Assembly (NCBI RefSeq): GCF_905171775.1
Contig: NC_053499.1
Span: forward strand, 137,996,422 to 138,060,421
From: Rana temporaria
Lineage: Eukaryota > Chordata > Amphibia > Anura > Ranidae
Reading direction: 5' to 3'
Length of the DNA stretch: 64,000 bases
The notes beneath the pieces were generated by a model. That model searched no databases. It saw only the letters and a program-made list of their open reading frames with translations, and was not told the DNA's origin. Below are positions 22,877 to 33,619 of this stretch, in pieces. The position numbers and the translations under genes are program-made. How positions within the stretch are numbered: position 1 is the stretch's first letter; each line of letters opens with the position of its first letter.

Positions 22877-23470
22877 GCAATAGTCTGGCAGCTTACCTGT
22901 TTCCATCTGTTCATTAGAGGCCTGGACCCTGTTCTGGTTCCCTTTTTATCACTTCCTCTTCCTGTATGGCCCCACCCAGACCATCCCAGGAAGTCTATAT
23001 TTACTGTTTAACTACAGGTCTGCAGTGCTGTTCAACAGTGTTGTTTGTTTAAGTTTCTGTCTTCAGTGTGCCATGATTGTCTTCCTGTGTACCGTTTTTG
23101 GCTTGTCCCTGACTTCTCCTGTTTGCCTGTGCCCCTGACCTTTTGCCTGTCTCTCGGTTACCCTTGTCTGCCTGTTGCCCTGACCTTGGCCTACCCATCA
23201 CTACCGTTTGTCCTGCCTGCTGCTTCCCCTCTCTCCCTGCGGAGTGTGACCTAGGGGATCCCAGGGGTCGCGACCTGGATCCAGCTGTGGCAAAGGCCAT
23301 CCTCACCACTAGAGGCTCTGGTGAACACAACGCTGGGTCTTAGACTCCGCACCCTGGGTGATCTTGGGTTTGCGCTTCCTCCCTGATTGCAGCAGTCGGC
23401 TATAGGGTTAACTACCCTGAGGTGCATCCCTGACCCCAACGGGATGCACTTGTCACCTGGCTACAGGTGA
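22877..23470 (+). mobile_element. LTR-like repeat, begins with direct repeat copy B
   Basis: 22877-23055 duplicates 21246-21424. It continues with a pyrimidine-rich stretch of CTGCCTGTTGCCCTGACC words and then CTTAGACTCCGCACC at about 23340, which recurs at about 28685 in a similar context (GCTCTGGTGAACAC against GCTCTGATGAACAC). The pattern fits LTRs of a Gypsy-type retrotransposon family, but ends and target duplications were not identified. Confidence 0.55.
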
Positions 23471-23954
23471 CCTGACACCAAGAGAGTGACTGTGATTGGT
23501 GTGCATGGCGGTGGGTGCAATTGCTGGGAAATAGCCCTGGGACCTAAACAACAGGGCTCCTGCGGGAGTGATTGCTACACAATTATATTTTATGAATATA
23601 TAACTGGATTAATGGATGTTATTTTTCATTTCTGCCTGTAACCCAGTTTTAAAACCCATTACCGTCATAAACCTTTTGCCAAAATGCCAACACAGTAGTG
23701 CTGCCAAATGGTCCCGAGGGTTGCTACAACGGAGAACCTTGGTGTATAGTTCCTGTTACAGCAATCCTTTTTTTATAATTAAATACAATCGGAAGAAACA
23801 AAAAACAAATATGAAGCTTATTACTCTCTTTCAAATAGCAAGCCTGGAATATGGACTATTAATATTTTATGAGCGGAATGGAAACTGTTTGCATAGCATG
23901 CTGCAATGGGAAAAATCCTGTGTTCCAGAGTGACATCATTTAACACCTCCATCC

Positions 23955-23957
<3 letters not shown>
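23471..23957. other. Unassigned intron
   Basis: No recognised feature. Confidence 0.45.

Positions 23958-23985
<28 letters not shown>
23958..23985 (+). repeat. Poly-A run of 28
   Basis: Uninterrupted A homopolymer followed by GTGCTGCGCACGTGG. It could be a retroposon tail, but no matching element or target duplication was found upstream. Confidence 0.9.
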
Positions 23986-24950
23986 GTGCTGCGCACGTGG
24001 AGAAAATATTTTACTTATAAAATATTAACCAAGCATCCTCCTTCGGAGCTGGTTTACTCAGTATGAGATAAGGAGAGTTTGTTTGTTAGTCTGCATATTC
24101 CATCAATTTGTGAGGTGACCTAAGACACAGCTCGCTTCAGCGTTGTGATATATTGTGGGATAATGAAGCGTAATTATTGAATGTTATGGAAAGTCTAGGA
24201 TGTTCTGCAATGCATCATGTTTTGCTGAAGCTGGCCACAGTCGTAACCTAAATGAAGCCCTTTGCCCCGATGCCGACAGCAATTCTATAGGGGTCCACAG
24301 TACTTACCAGTGACTATAAACAAAGATTTGTTTAGGACATCAAAGCTTCATCTTAACGGAGTGTTTGAAACAAAGTAATATTAAAAAAAATATTATTAAT
24401 ACAATTCACAGATGGGAATAATGCTACATATCTCCTTATCATGAGAATTTGTTATCTGTGTTGATATTTTTTTAAGCTCTGGGGCGTTGGTCCCGATCTT
24501 GGGTATGTCACTGCTTCATTCAATACATTTGGGAAAGAACAAGAATGGCCATTTATTGTGACAGAATATTCTCAAGCAGTGTTCAGACAGGAAGTATATG
24601 AAAAGCTTCCTGTCTGATGCTAAAAGCTAACCAGCAGGCAGCCAGTCTGACTTACAAGGAAGATAGACCCCATGCTGGCGGATCCCTCTAGAAATCAGAA
24701 TTACTTAAAGTAATTGTTGAAGAGGAGTGCGAAAGAGAAGACTAGGAAAAAGATGAAAAAGATGGAAAGGAGAATGCTAACAGTGTGAACTAGAGGGGAG
24801 ATAAAAGAGTTGTGATGGGGAAGAGAAGGGGCCATGCCTAATCACAACATCTGGATCCTGGAGGCAACGACTGTAAATGCCCTTTCGTTTTTTAGACTCC
24901 TAGCACCCCTGCCTCACCAGTTCTGTTACCCTTAGTACAGTGAAAAAGAC
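23986..24950. other. Unique intron
   Basis: No recognised feature; the stretch 24100-24300 has balanced base composition and could be conserved, which needs alignment to tell. Confidence 0.45.
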
Positions 24951-24954
24951 ACAT

Positions 24955-25138
24955 CAGGGTTGCTTTACTAAATGAGTAGATCACATTCACTTTGCAAAGT
25001 GAATTTGTAGCTTAGTGATTGAGGTGAAGCTGTGCTGACTTCAATCATTAAGCTGTGAGTTCACAAAAATTCCCCTTGTAATTGCTTGAGCATTCTTACC
25101 AATGTGAATTTCCACTAAGCGTCACCTCATTCATTAAA
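24955..25138. repeat. Degraded foldback repeat (CTTTGCAAAGTGAA family)
   Basis: TTTACTAAATGAG at the start, a local palindrome TTCACTTTGCAAAGTGAA, and internal GAGGTGAAGCTGTG mirrored loosely by CGTCACCTCATTC at the end. It resembles a common frog dispersed repeat. Confidence 0.6.
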
Positions 25139-25190
25139 GAAGAACTCTAAGTATGGATATTTTCATGTAGTTACATTGTTCTAGCTTGGG

Positions 25191-25310
25191 CCAGTGTAGC
25201 TATGCATATACTATATACAGTATGCATAACTACACTGGAATCTGGAAATCACTGTATTAGGAACTGCTACTACAGTGATTTACACTAGCTTCCAGATCCC
25301 ATGCCTTTTG
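25191..25310. repeat. Small foldback
   Basis: CCAGTGTAGCTATGCATA (25191-25208) pairs with TATGCATAACTACACTGG (25221-25238) with one mismatch. A second stem follows, ATCTGGAAATCACTGTA with TACAGTGATTTACAC, so the segment can fold as two adjacent hairpins. Confidence 0.75.
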
Positions 25311-25559
25311 CATTGTTGCCCGCTCGTGGGAGCCATTTGGAGATTGATTCACATGTTTCAATGAATGAAAAGCATTCTCTGATTGGATGAGGCAGAGTGG
25401 CCTGGCCGTGGTATTGCATCAAATCAGAGAATTTTTTGCATGTTGCCCTTGCTGAGTGGGGACCTTCTCTGTTCAGTAAGCAACAGGGAAGCTGCCCGCA
25501 AGACCCAGAAACAAAAAGAGGTCACTGTAGTACCAGTGCCCACTAATTTCCAGCTTTCA

Positions 25560-25851
25560 GCCCGGGTTCACACTGAGCTGCAGGAATGAAGCCAAACTCA
25601 CGATTTCACTCCCGCATGTCAGTCCCGATTTCAGCTGCAATTTCACAGATATCTTTGCAGGTTTCTGCACATATGTCAACGGAAATCGCACTCCAAAATC
25701 ACAAAAAGTAGTACAGAAACTACTTTTTGAAATCGGTGCTGCGCCGCAAATGCAGCGTCGCACCGATTAGGACGGTGATAATGCCGGAAATTGCCGTTGA
25801 CTTGACTTGTCAAATCATGTGCCAAAACACACCAATGTGAAACAGGGCTCA
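25560..25851. mobile_element. MITE with CCCGGGTTCACACT termini
   Basis: Left CAGCCCGGGTTCACACTGAGC and right AATGTGAAACAGGGCTC are inverted. An interior palindrome AGTAGTACAGAAACTACT lies at about 25708. It belongs to the GGGTTCACAC supergroup with 38937 and 55664. The target duplication is unclear. Confidence 0.7.
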
Positions 25852-25938
25852 GGGGGATAAGCCAGGTATAGTAGTATATGCATAGTTACATATATAAATA
25901 TGTAAAAATATTACTAATTTTCCTTAATTTATGTTTAA

Positions 25939-27113
25939 AGCAGAACTTTGTTTAAAAAGTGCTGCTATTTCTCTCTCTTGTCCCATCCTGTAACTGGGTA
26001 GCAGTTTTTTTTGGAGATGGGGGAGAGAGTACAGCTTCTGTAGGTACCCGCTCCCATTTCTGCAATTCTTGCCTAGGCAAGGATGACATCACTTATCCCA
26101 CCCTCCTCTTTGCCCATGTGATCTCCTGCATTCACAGTGGGGAGCCTGCTGTGATTCATCAAGAGTAGCTAGCTCCCTAATCCAAGATGGCACTGCCAGG
26201 AACCAGCATCAATGAGAATAATGGGCTGCAGGAAGACATCGCTGGAATCTATGGACTGGTAAGTTCCTGAATTTTGGGGAGAGGTGGAGAGAGTACTGTT
26301 TTTGTAGGTACCCGCTCCCACTTCTGTAATACTTGCCTAGGTTTGGATTACAACACTTATCCCACATCCCTCTCTGCCTTTTGAATCTTGTGCAGGCACA
26401 GTGGGGAAACAGCTGTGGTTCATTAGGAAGTAACAGCCAGCTTACAAATCCAAGATGGTGGTGTAAAAGCCAGCTCCCAAATTCAAGATGGCAGTGTAAA
26501 AACCAGCTCCCAATTTCAAGATGGCGGTGTAAAAGCCAGCTCCCAAAATTCAAGATGGCAGTGTAAAAGCCAGCTCCCAAATCCAAGATGGCAGTGTAAA
26601 AGCCAGCTCCCAAATCCAAGATGGCAGTGTAAAAGCCAGCTCCCAAATTCAAAATGGCGGTGTAAAAGCCAGCTCCCAAATCCAAGATGGCGGTGTAAAA
26701 GCCAGCTCCCAAATCCAATATGGCATTGCCGGGGGCCTGTATCAATGAGAAGAATTTCCACAGACATCTCTGGAATCTATGGACTGATTTTTGGGGAGGG
26801 GGGAGAGATTGCTGTTTTTTTAGGTACCCACCCCCACTTCTATAATTCTTGCCTAGGCAAGGATGACATTACTTATCACACCCTTGTAATATATCTCGTC
26901 ATCCTTGTGATATTGCACATGCACAGTGGGGAGACAGCTGTGATTCATCAGAAAGTAACAGCCAGCTCAAAAATCCAAGATAGCAGAGCCGGGAACCCAC
27001 ACCAATGAAAATAATCGGCTGCAGGAAGACATTGCAGGTAACTATGGACTTGTAAGTACCTGATTTTTAAAAGGCAGCAGCTACAGCATTTGCAGCTGCT
27101 TACTTTTAATTTT
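25939..27113 (+). mobile_element. TTAA-family element with internally triplicated core
   Basis: TTAA at 25935-25938 precedes AGCAGAACTTTG. A segment starting GGAGAGAGTAC..GTAGGTACCCGCTCCCA and ending GGAATCTATGGACTG occurs three times (from about 26012, 26276 and 26793). Near 27067 AAGGCAGCAGCTACAGCATTTGC-type sequence resembles the right-end hairpin of the 5663 element. The right terminus is replaced by the retroposon at 27104. Confidence 0.7.
26446..26720. repeat. 33 bp minisatellite, 8 units
   Basis: CCAGCTCCC recurs at 26470, 26503, 26536, 26570, 26603, 26636, 26669 and 26702, so the period is 33 bp with one 34 bp step. Each unit reads AAATCCAAGATGGCAGTGT then AAAAG. The first and third copies of the host unit have one such segment each, so the array expanded only in the middle copy. 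The minus strand reads repeated LGAGFYTA, a by-product of the 33 bp period. Confidence 0.93.
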
Positions 27114-27235
27114 TATTCCGCCAACAGTTTGAGCAGTGCTTTACAAAATGAAGGCAGACAGTACAGTTACAATAGGATACAATACAAGAGAAATCAGAGA
27201 GCCCTGCACATTAGAGCTCACAATTTAAAAGTATA
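27104..27235. mobile_element. Retroposon fragment (GCCAACAGTTTG family)
   Basis: CCGCCAACAGTTTGAGCAGTGC, GGCAGACAGTACAGTTACAA and GAGCTCACAATTTAAA match the word order of 15127-15290. Truncated. Confidence 0.65.
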
Positions 27236-27824
27236 TATCAATTCTAAGCAAGTTGGAAATTACTTTTAAGACAAACTCTTCTTTATTTTTTTAAGCAAAA
27301 CATAAGGCTATCTTACGTTATTATATGCAAAACTTTAAGAAGAGAGAAACCCCCCTGCTCATTAAAAAAGCCCTGCCATTTAACAGTTTTAGCATTCCTA
27401 CATTAGCTAATCACCCCTGGTGAGTGGTGGATTCATTAGCCCATCACAATCAGGCTCATTAGTGATGTCACCTGCCAGATGACTCAGCAGCAGGTAAGAT
27501 CAAATTGAACAAAATCAGCGTAGCAGCATTTATGGAACCACCAGCTTGGAATACACTGCATTCAAATAGGATACATGCTCATTATCATGTGTGTCTTAGC
27601 ACCTCTGTGAAGCACACACACTGGTCTTCAGTTAATGAATAGAAGGACTCCTGAGTACCTGCAGGGTTTCATGCATTTTATGATTTAAATAAAACAGTAG
27701 CTTTTCTTGACTGTTAACGGCAAGACAGAATTATCCAAGCATTCTTAAACCATATTAAAAAGAAGATGAAAAGAAAAACGAATGTATGAAAAGGCTGCCC
27801 ACTCCAGTTGAAGACTTGGCTCAT
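27236..27824. other. Unique intron
   Basis: No recognised feature. Confidence 0.5.
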
Positions 27825-28000
27825 CAGTGGTTCTCAACTCTATACCCCCAACAGGCCATGTTTGCAGGTTGTTCTCTATCTTGCACAGGTGCCTTAAATC
27901 AGAATCAATGGCTTGGTATTTTGGACAGATATTTTATCTAACAGAAATTCCAAAAACATGGCCTGTTGGTGGTACTTGAGGACAGGGTTGAAAACCACTG
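27825..28000. mobile_element. hAT-type foldback MITE (CAGTGGTTCTCAA)
   Basis: Left CAGTGGTTCTCAACTC and right GTTGAAAACCACTG are inverted, and CCCCCAACAGGCCATGTTT mirrors AACATGGCCTGTTGG. The termini are those of widespread hAT MITEs. No 8 bp duplication could be matched in the flanks. Confidence 0.8.
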
Positions 28001-28009
28001 TTTTAGATC

Positions 28010-28830
28010 ACTTATTGTCCTAGAATATGGTGATCACAACCCTCCCCATAACCCCTTCATAAGCTTTGTTGAGTTTCAGGAGCTATACAATATAATATTA
28101 TAATGGTACAGTATGTATTATTACTATATAGGTTTATGGGCACCACATTATACCCTTTTGTTTCTCAAGACAGATCATTCTACCCTTGCTTTCAAGGCCT
28201 GGATTTGAACCGAGAACCTCTGCTGTGTCAGGCAAAGTCTCTCCTTGCTGAACTACCCGAAATCCTGGGCAGTTCCCTGGACAATTGCTTGAATGATCCA
28301 GTCTTGATCTTTGTTTGCCTTGAACCCTCAACTCTGGTTTAAGCCATGTCTCTGGACTTCCTGCTTGCCAGATTAGTGTGCTCTCTCCAGCCAATATCTT
28401 TCTCGTGTCTTCCACACTGCTGTCCATATTTTCCTACCACTCATTATTGACCCTTGGCTTGTTCCTTGACTACGCTTCTGTCTGATTCCAACCTGCAACT
28501 ACTTGTTATCGACATATGGCTTGTTTACTGACTATGCTTCTGTTTGATCCAAACCTGCTTATCTGCCACTGGATTATGGCTTGCTCACCTCCTGGTGGGT
28601 CAATCCTGAGGACCGCGACTTGCTCCTAATATACAGAAAAATCCATCTCCACAATCAGGAGCTCTGATGAACACTGGTTAGTACTTAGACTCCGCACCTC
28701 AGGTAAGCCTGCGTCATTCACCATCACCAGGGTGACTGCCTGTGTACCTATCTTGTTGGTTGGTGGTAGGTCCACTACTGCTATAGCAATTGGTCTTCGA
28801 GCCTGACCCCAAATTGTAACACAATCACTA
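28010..28830 (+). mobile_element. LTR-like repeat, diverged relative of 23056-23470
   Basis: Pyrimidine-rich sequence with two tandem-like versions of GGCTTGTTnnnTGACTACGCTTCTG (about 28457 and 28517), then AGGACCGCGACTTGC, GAGCTCTGATGAACAC and CTTAGACTCCGCACC in the same order as near 23250-23350. Termini not found. Confidence 0.5.
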
Positions 28831-28834
28831 CTAA

Positions 28835-29140
28835 GTCAGGGGACATCTCTTTCTAGACTGCTACCATGGTGCCTATTAAAAATTGTACTCTCCTGCTTTG
28901 CTAACAACTCCAGAATTTTGGGCTTGCCATCCCTGGAGACAATGGTCACCAGGACAGAGACAATGGTCACCAGGACAAACAGATAGAAGCTTTCATGGGG
29001 ACACATAAATAATTACACTGGCTCAAACTGGAACAATATAACTATGTAAATATTACCTATCCATGGAATTCAACTTTAAAATACTTGATTTGTGCTTTTA
29101 TCTGATTTTTTTAAGTTAGTGATAGGATCTCCCTATTTTC
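28835..29140 (+). repeat. Dispersed repeat copy 1 (CTAGACTGCTACCATGG)
   Basis: Homologous in order to 29998-30114 plus 30460-30655. It contains a local tandem duplication of about 20 bp (GACAATGGTCACCAGGACA twice at about 28938-28978). It preserves the uninterrupted TTTTGGGCTTGCCATCC site into which an L1 inserted in copy 2. Confidence 0.8.
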
Positions 29141-29253
29141 AGGTAGGTGGACAGAGGGCAAAAGGATACAGGAGCTACAGTATCATGCCTTACAGATACT
29201 GAGGCCAAAAATTGATATGGGAAACATGCAGCACTGTCCTTTGATAACTGTCA

Positions 29254-29672
29254 GGCCGCGTACACACCATCGGTCCAAACCGATGAAAACGGACCGAAGT
29301 TCAGTTTCATCGGTCCAAACCGTCCGTGTGTACGCCCCATCGGTCTTTTGTCCTTCGGACAAAAATTAAAGAACTTGCTTTAAAATCGAACCGATGGACC
29401 ACTGACCGACAGGTCCAAACCGATGGTTAGTACACAAAAGCATTGGTTCACAACCCGCGCATGCTCAGAATCAAGTCGACGCATGCTTGGAAGCATTGAA
29501 CTTCGTTTTTTTCAGCACGTCGGGTGTTTTACGTCACTGCGTTCTGACCCGATCGGATTTTGAACTGATGGTGTGTACACACATCAGACCATCAGGCCGC
29601 TTTAGCGGTGAACCGATGAAAACGGTCCGTTGGACCATTCTCATCGGATGGATCGACTGTGTGTACACGGCC
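29254..29672. mobile_element. Palindromic MITE with TCA target (GGCCGCGTACACACCATCGG)
   Basis: TCA at 29251-29253 and 29673-29675. Left end GGCCGCGTACACACCATCGG, right end CGACTGTGTGTACACGGCC. Repeated CCGATGAAAACGG and CATCGGT words form end hairpins. The duplication departs from the TWA seen in its relatives. Confidence 0.85.
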
Positions 29673-29813
29673 TCACAGATAACCAAGGATCATGAAAGTT
29701 GGTTCAGCTTTGGATATAATAGAGAAGGATTACAAATCCTTTTATTTTTTATTTTGTTGTCTGTGTCACGTTGAGGATATTCCTCTGCACTCCCATTCCT
29801 AGGGACGAAGTAA

Positions 29814-29990
29814 AGCCCCGTACACACGGTCAGACCTTTAAATCACATCGGAATTCTGATGGAATTCCATTGGAGTAATAGAGAACATGTTCTCTATCTA
29901 AACTCTGATGGAATTCCTCATAATTTCCAATGGAAATAATCAGATGGGGCACATCGGAAATTCCTATAGAGTGTATGGGGCATAAGAAGA
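29814..29990 (+). mobile_element. Truncated TAA-type MITE (AGCCCCGTACACACGG)
   Basis: TAA at 29811-29813 followed by AGCCCCGTACACACGGTCAG and paired GGAATTCTGATGGAATTCC words. The right terminus is absent; the sequence passes into the repeat at 29998. Confidence 0.7.
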
Positions 29991-29997
29991 AATCTCT

Positions 29998-30655
29998 TCT
30001 GAGTGAGGGGAAATCCCTTCCTAGACTGTTACCATGGGAACATGTGTCCCTACTGAAAGTTTTACTCCCATCTCTTGTTTTTCTAACAACTCCATAATTT
30101 TGGGCTTGCCATCCTTTTTTGAACATTCTCTCTTTTATTGTGTAGACAAATATAAACCAATACACATTCCTTTATCTAAGCTCTAGACATGTATTCCCCC
30201 TATCCAAAACCCTCCCTCCAAACACCCCACTCAAATGAAAAAAAGGAGAAAAAAACTCCCCTCCTCCCTAAACCTTCATTAGTTCCTCCAGCCTCCAGAT
30301 CCCCTAAATTCCATCCATTTTCCCCATATATTCCAAAATATCTCCAGTGAGTACTCTTCTATATGGATAGTTTCTTCTATGGCTCTTATCATTTCAACCC
30401 TTGCAAACCAATCCTTCATGCTTGGTACTTCTTGAGTCCTCCAAAAACTCTTGGGGCTATTGGACTTGCCATCCCTAGAGACAAAGGTCACCAGGACAAA
30501 CATATAGAAGCTTCCATGGGGATCATGGCAAATAAATACTTACACTGGCCCAAGCTGGACCAATGTAACTATGTAAAAATTACCAATCCATGGAATTGGT
30601 CTTAAATTTACTTGATTTGTGCTTTTCTCTGCATTTCATTAAGTTAGGGATAGGG
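29998..30655 (+). repeat. Dispersed repeat copy 2, split by an L1 insertion
   Basis: Second copy of the repeat at 28835-29140 (TTCCTAGACTGTTACCATGG at the left, AAGTTAGGGATAGGGTCTCC at the right), interrupted by 30115-30459. Confidence 0.82.
30115..30459 (-). mobile_element. 5'-truncated L1 retrotransposon with 15 bp target duplication
   Basis: On the minus strand the 345 bp insert starts in the last part of ORF2, reading FWRTQEVPSMKDWFARV followed by IRAIEETIHIE and EIFWNIWGKWMEF, then a stop at 30279-30281. This fits the extreme C-terminus of vertebrate L1 ORF2 (the region after the reverse transcriptase). A short 3' UTR contains AATAAA (about 30137-30142) and ends in six A. The flanks are 15 bp direct repeats TTGGGCTTGCCATCC (30100-30114) and TTGGACTTGCCATCC (30460-30474). 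The paralogous repeat at 28835 shows the empty site. Poly-A, 5' truncation and a long duplication are hallmarks of target-primed reverse transcription. The piece is far too short to be active. Confidence 0.93.
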
Positions 30656-30674
30656 TCTCCTATATGTGCCTTAA

Positions 30675-31118
30675 AGGGGTTGTAAAGGTAAATGTTTTTT
30701 TACCTTAATGCATCCTATGCATTAAGGTAAAAAAACATCCGACAGCATCCCGCGCGCGTCCTTGTCATCCTGTTTGGTTCACAGCTTGGCCGTTGATTGG
30801 CTAGGTTGGACGGATTGATAGCAGCGCAGCCATTGGCTGGCGCTGCTGTCAATCACATCCAATGATGTGGTGCGCCGGGGAGCGGGGCCGAGTGATACAG
30901 TCAGCAGCTATGGCCGCCACTGTATCACGGGAGCGCACTCTCAAAAGCTTTCCACCATGCGAGGGAGCTCGCATGAAGGTGGAAAGCTTTTGCGAGGAGG
31001 AGCCGAGACAGCCGCCGAGGGACCCCAGAAGGCACTCTGTGCCAAATGAGCTGCACAGTGGAGGTAAGTATAACATTTGTTATTTTACCCCCAAAAAAAT
31101 CTTGCCTTTAGTGTTCCC
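30675..31118 (+). mobile_element. TTAA-flanked MITE (AGGGGTTGTAAAGG)
   Basis: TTAA at 30671-30674. The left region holds a hairpin TTTTACCTTAATGCAT/ATGCATTAAGGTAAAA (about 30699-30732). The interior has GATTGATAGCAGCGCAGCC-type inverted words shared with 57594. Right end GTGTTCCCC meets a decayed target CTAA at 31119-31122, shared with the next element. Confidence 0.82.
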
Positions 31119-31122
31119 CTAA

Positions 31123-31694
31123 AGTGGATGTAAACCCACTCTCATCCTTTCTAAACTACTGCCATAGTGCTAATCTATAAAGATATAGATGCCCCCAGTA
31201 TATATCCTTACCTGTCAAATGTCAAATGTCTCCCCTCTGTCTGTTATGAGAACTGAAAAACTGCAGATTCTGTGGGTGGATCTGTTGTCTGGAGCTCGGT
31301 GGGTGGAGTCGTGATGTCTACACTCCCCTTGTCAACATGCATTTTTTCCTGTGTATTCCTTACACTAGATTCTGCTATGATCACTAACATCCAGTCAAAA
31401 TCCAGAAAAATAACCACATGACTTCAAAAAAGGAGTGGGGGTGGGAATTAAAAAATAATGCCGGTCTCCAGGCTAGTGCATGAGATATGTAAATAACCTG
31501 TCATTCACAGCAAGGGGGCGGAACGGACTAAGGTTTTTCTCTGTAAGTCCGTTTTATTTCACTGAACAATAAAAGAGGATTGCTCAGCGCTGGATTAACT
31601 CTGTGTGGCAAGACTGGGCACAGATGATAGGAAATCGTATACTCTACATTGTGACATCAAAAAAATAAATAAAAAGTTCTAGTTTACATCCACT
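31123..31694 (+). mobile_element. TTAA-flanked MITE (AGTGGATGTAAACCC)
   Basis: Left end AGTGGATGTAAACCC, right end AGTTTACATCCACT, then TTAA at 31695-31698. Family mate of 46146-46615. Abuts the preceding element through one target site. Confidence 0.88.
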
Positions 31695-31698
31695 TTAA

Positions 31699-32203
31699 TA
31701 GAGTAGAATTGTATGACACCTAAAAGCCTTGGCACAGCTTGCAGCTGCCATGTAAATCTGCAATGGTATGTAACTGGGATCTCTATTATTAAAGTAAAAA
31801 CAAAAAAAAAAGTTCCGTTGATGCCTAATTTAGTCGAATGGCTGAGGCGTAAAGATTGTATGGTGAATTATGCCTGCCATTGTACAGCCTATGCTGTTTT
31901 TAAATTCACTAACCTGCTACCGTTTTTTGGAGAACTAATTTTTGTACCCAAACCAATTCACCTGGCTGAGGCTGTCATTAATGAAACATTATTTAGATTT
32001 ATCCCCTGCAATGCAACAGTGTTAAAGGTTAATTACTTTCGTTGGCATGAAAAGCTTGAATAAGGATCGTTTCTTGAAAGCACGCCAGTAAAAGAAACCC
32101 TCAAAAAATTCCAGCTCATAGTTACTGTAATTGACAATGATAGATGTCATACAATAGAAAGGTTGTACTGTATGTAAGAATGTAGCATTACAATAATTGC
32201 AAC
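31699..32203. other. Unique intron, candidate conserved block
   Basis: About 500 bp free of repeats. An open frame of 116 codons on the plus strand (31713-32063) has no recognised domain or splice signals, so I do not call a gene. Mixed composition with TTAATGAAACATTATTTAG-like AT-homeobox-site words is compatible with a conserved non-coding element. Confidence 0.4.
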
Positions 32204-32207
32204 TTAA

Positions 32208-32450
32208 AGCGGTATTAAACCAAAAAAGAAAAATGGATTCTATTGCAGCTTAGCAATCGTTAGATGTGGCGGCTTAATTTGTTTTCTCTAACACACCTTC
32301 CTTATGAGAGTGTCTTAACTCTGGATAAAGGAGCAGAGGGGCGGATTTGGACAGCAGCATAGTCAGTCTGGAGGAGAGAGGATTGTTAGATGTACTTGCA
32401 GATTTAAATAAACTAACGAGTTGAAGCCAAACTCCAGCGAATGCTTTATA
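32208..32450 (+). mobile_element. TTAA-family left end (AGCGGTATTAAACC), truncated
   Basis: TTAA at 32204-32207 followed by a terminus of the AGCGG group. No right terminus before the next TTAA element. Confidence 0.6.
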
Positions 32451-32562
32451 AGTAGTTACAGTAGGTTTTTTTTCCTTTTGGGATAAGGTTTTACATAACT
32501 AAAAGCTGATCATTGTAAGCACCCCTGCTAGTGTTAAGTGGTTTGGAAAGCCTGTTCTTTAA

Positions 32563-33530
32563 CCACTTCAGCCCCGGACCATATTGCTGCTCAAAGACCA
32601 GAGCACTTTTTGTGATTCGGCACTGCGTCGCTTTAACTGACAATTGCGCGGCCGTGCGACGTGGCTCCCAAACAAAATTGGTGTCCCTTTTTTCCCACAA
32701 ATAGAGCTTTCTTTTGGTGGTATTTGATCACCTCTGTGGTTTTTAGTTTTTGCGCTATAAACAAAAATATAGCGACAATTTTGAAAAAAATGAATATTTT
32801 TTACTTTTTGCTATAATAAATATCCCCCAAAAATATATAAAAAAACATGTTTTTCCTCAGTTTAGGCCGATACGTATTCTTCTACCTATTTTTCGTAAAA
32901 TAAAATCGCAATAAGCGTTTATTGGTTGGTTTGCGCAAAAGTTATAGCGTTTACAAAATAGGGGGTATTTTTATGGCATTTTTATTAATATTTTTTTTTA
33001 CTAGTAATGGCGGCGATCAGCGATTTTTTTTTCGGTACTGCGACATTATGGCGGACACTTCGGACACTTTTGACACATTTTTGGAACCATTGTCATTTTT
33101 ATAGCGATCAGTGCTATACAAATGCATTGGATTACTATAAAAATGCCACTGGCAGTGGACGGGTTAACACTAGGGGGCGGGGAAGGGGTTAAGTATGTTC
33201 CCTGGGTGTGTTCTAACTGTAGGGGGTGGCCTCACTAGGGGAAATTACTGATCTTCTGTTCATACATTGTATGAACAGAGCAGCATTTCTCTCCCTGACA
33301 GGACCGGGAGCTGTGTGTTTACACACACAGCGCCCGATCCCCGCTCTGTAATGAGTGATTGCGTGTGCCCGGCGGCGATTGTGCCCGCCGGGCACATGCA
33401 CGGGAGTCGGAGGCGAGCGGGGGCGCGCGCGGCCCTAGTGGCCTGCGCGAGAGACGACATATAGCTATGGCCTCTCGCGCAGGGGAGCCGACCTCCCGCC
33501 GTAAAACGACGGCGGTTGGTCAACAACTAG
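32563..33530 (+). mobile_element. TTAA-flanked element of the CCACTTAAGCCCCGG family
   Basis: TTAA at 32559-32562 and 33531-33534. It shares all family blocks with 18947 and 12473 (CACTGCGTCGCTTTAACTG, ACAAATAGAGCTTTCTTTTG, CACTAGGGGGCGGGGAAGG). Subterminal hairpins: CTGTTCATAC/GTATGAACAG at about 33256-33281 and GAGCTGTGTG/CACACACAGC at about 33307-33332. Confidence 0.92.
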
Positions 33531-33619
33531 TTAAAAAAAAAAAACATACTTACTGGCTGGATCACCAGATGAAAGTAGAAAAAAGAAAGCATTTGATGCG
33601 GTTAAAAATGCAAGCCTAA

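Noticed and set aside
26446..26720. CRISPR-like regular direct repeats
   Set aside because: Units are contiguous without unique spacers, and the context is vertebrate; it is a minisatellite.
26209..26745. 178-codon minus-strand frame with repeated LGAGFYTA
   Set aside because: The repeat arises from a 33 bp minisatellite whose period is a multiple of three; no start context, splice sites or known domain.
31713..32063. 116-codon plus-strand frame
   Set aside because: No recognised domain, opposite strand to the cadherin gene, no splice or promoter signals; length is within chance for AT-moderate DNA.
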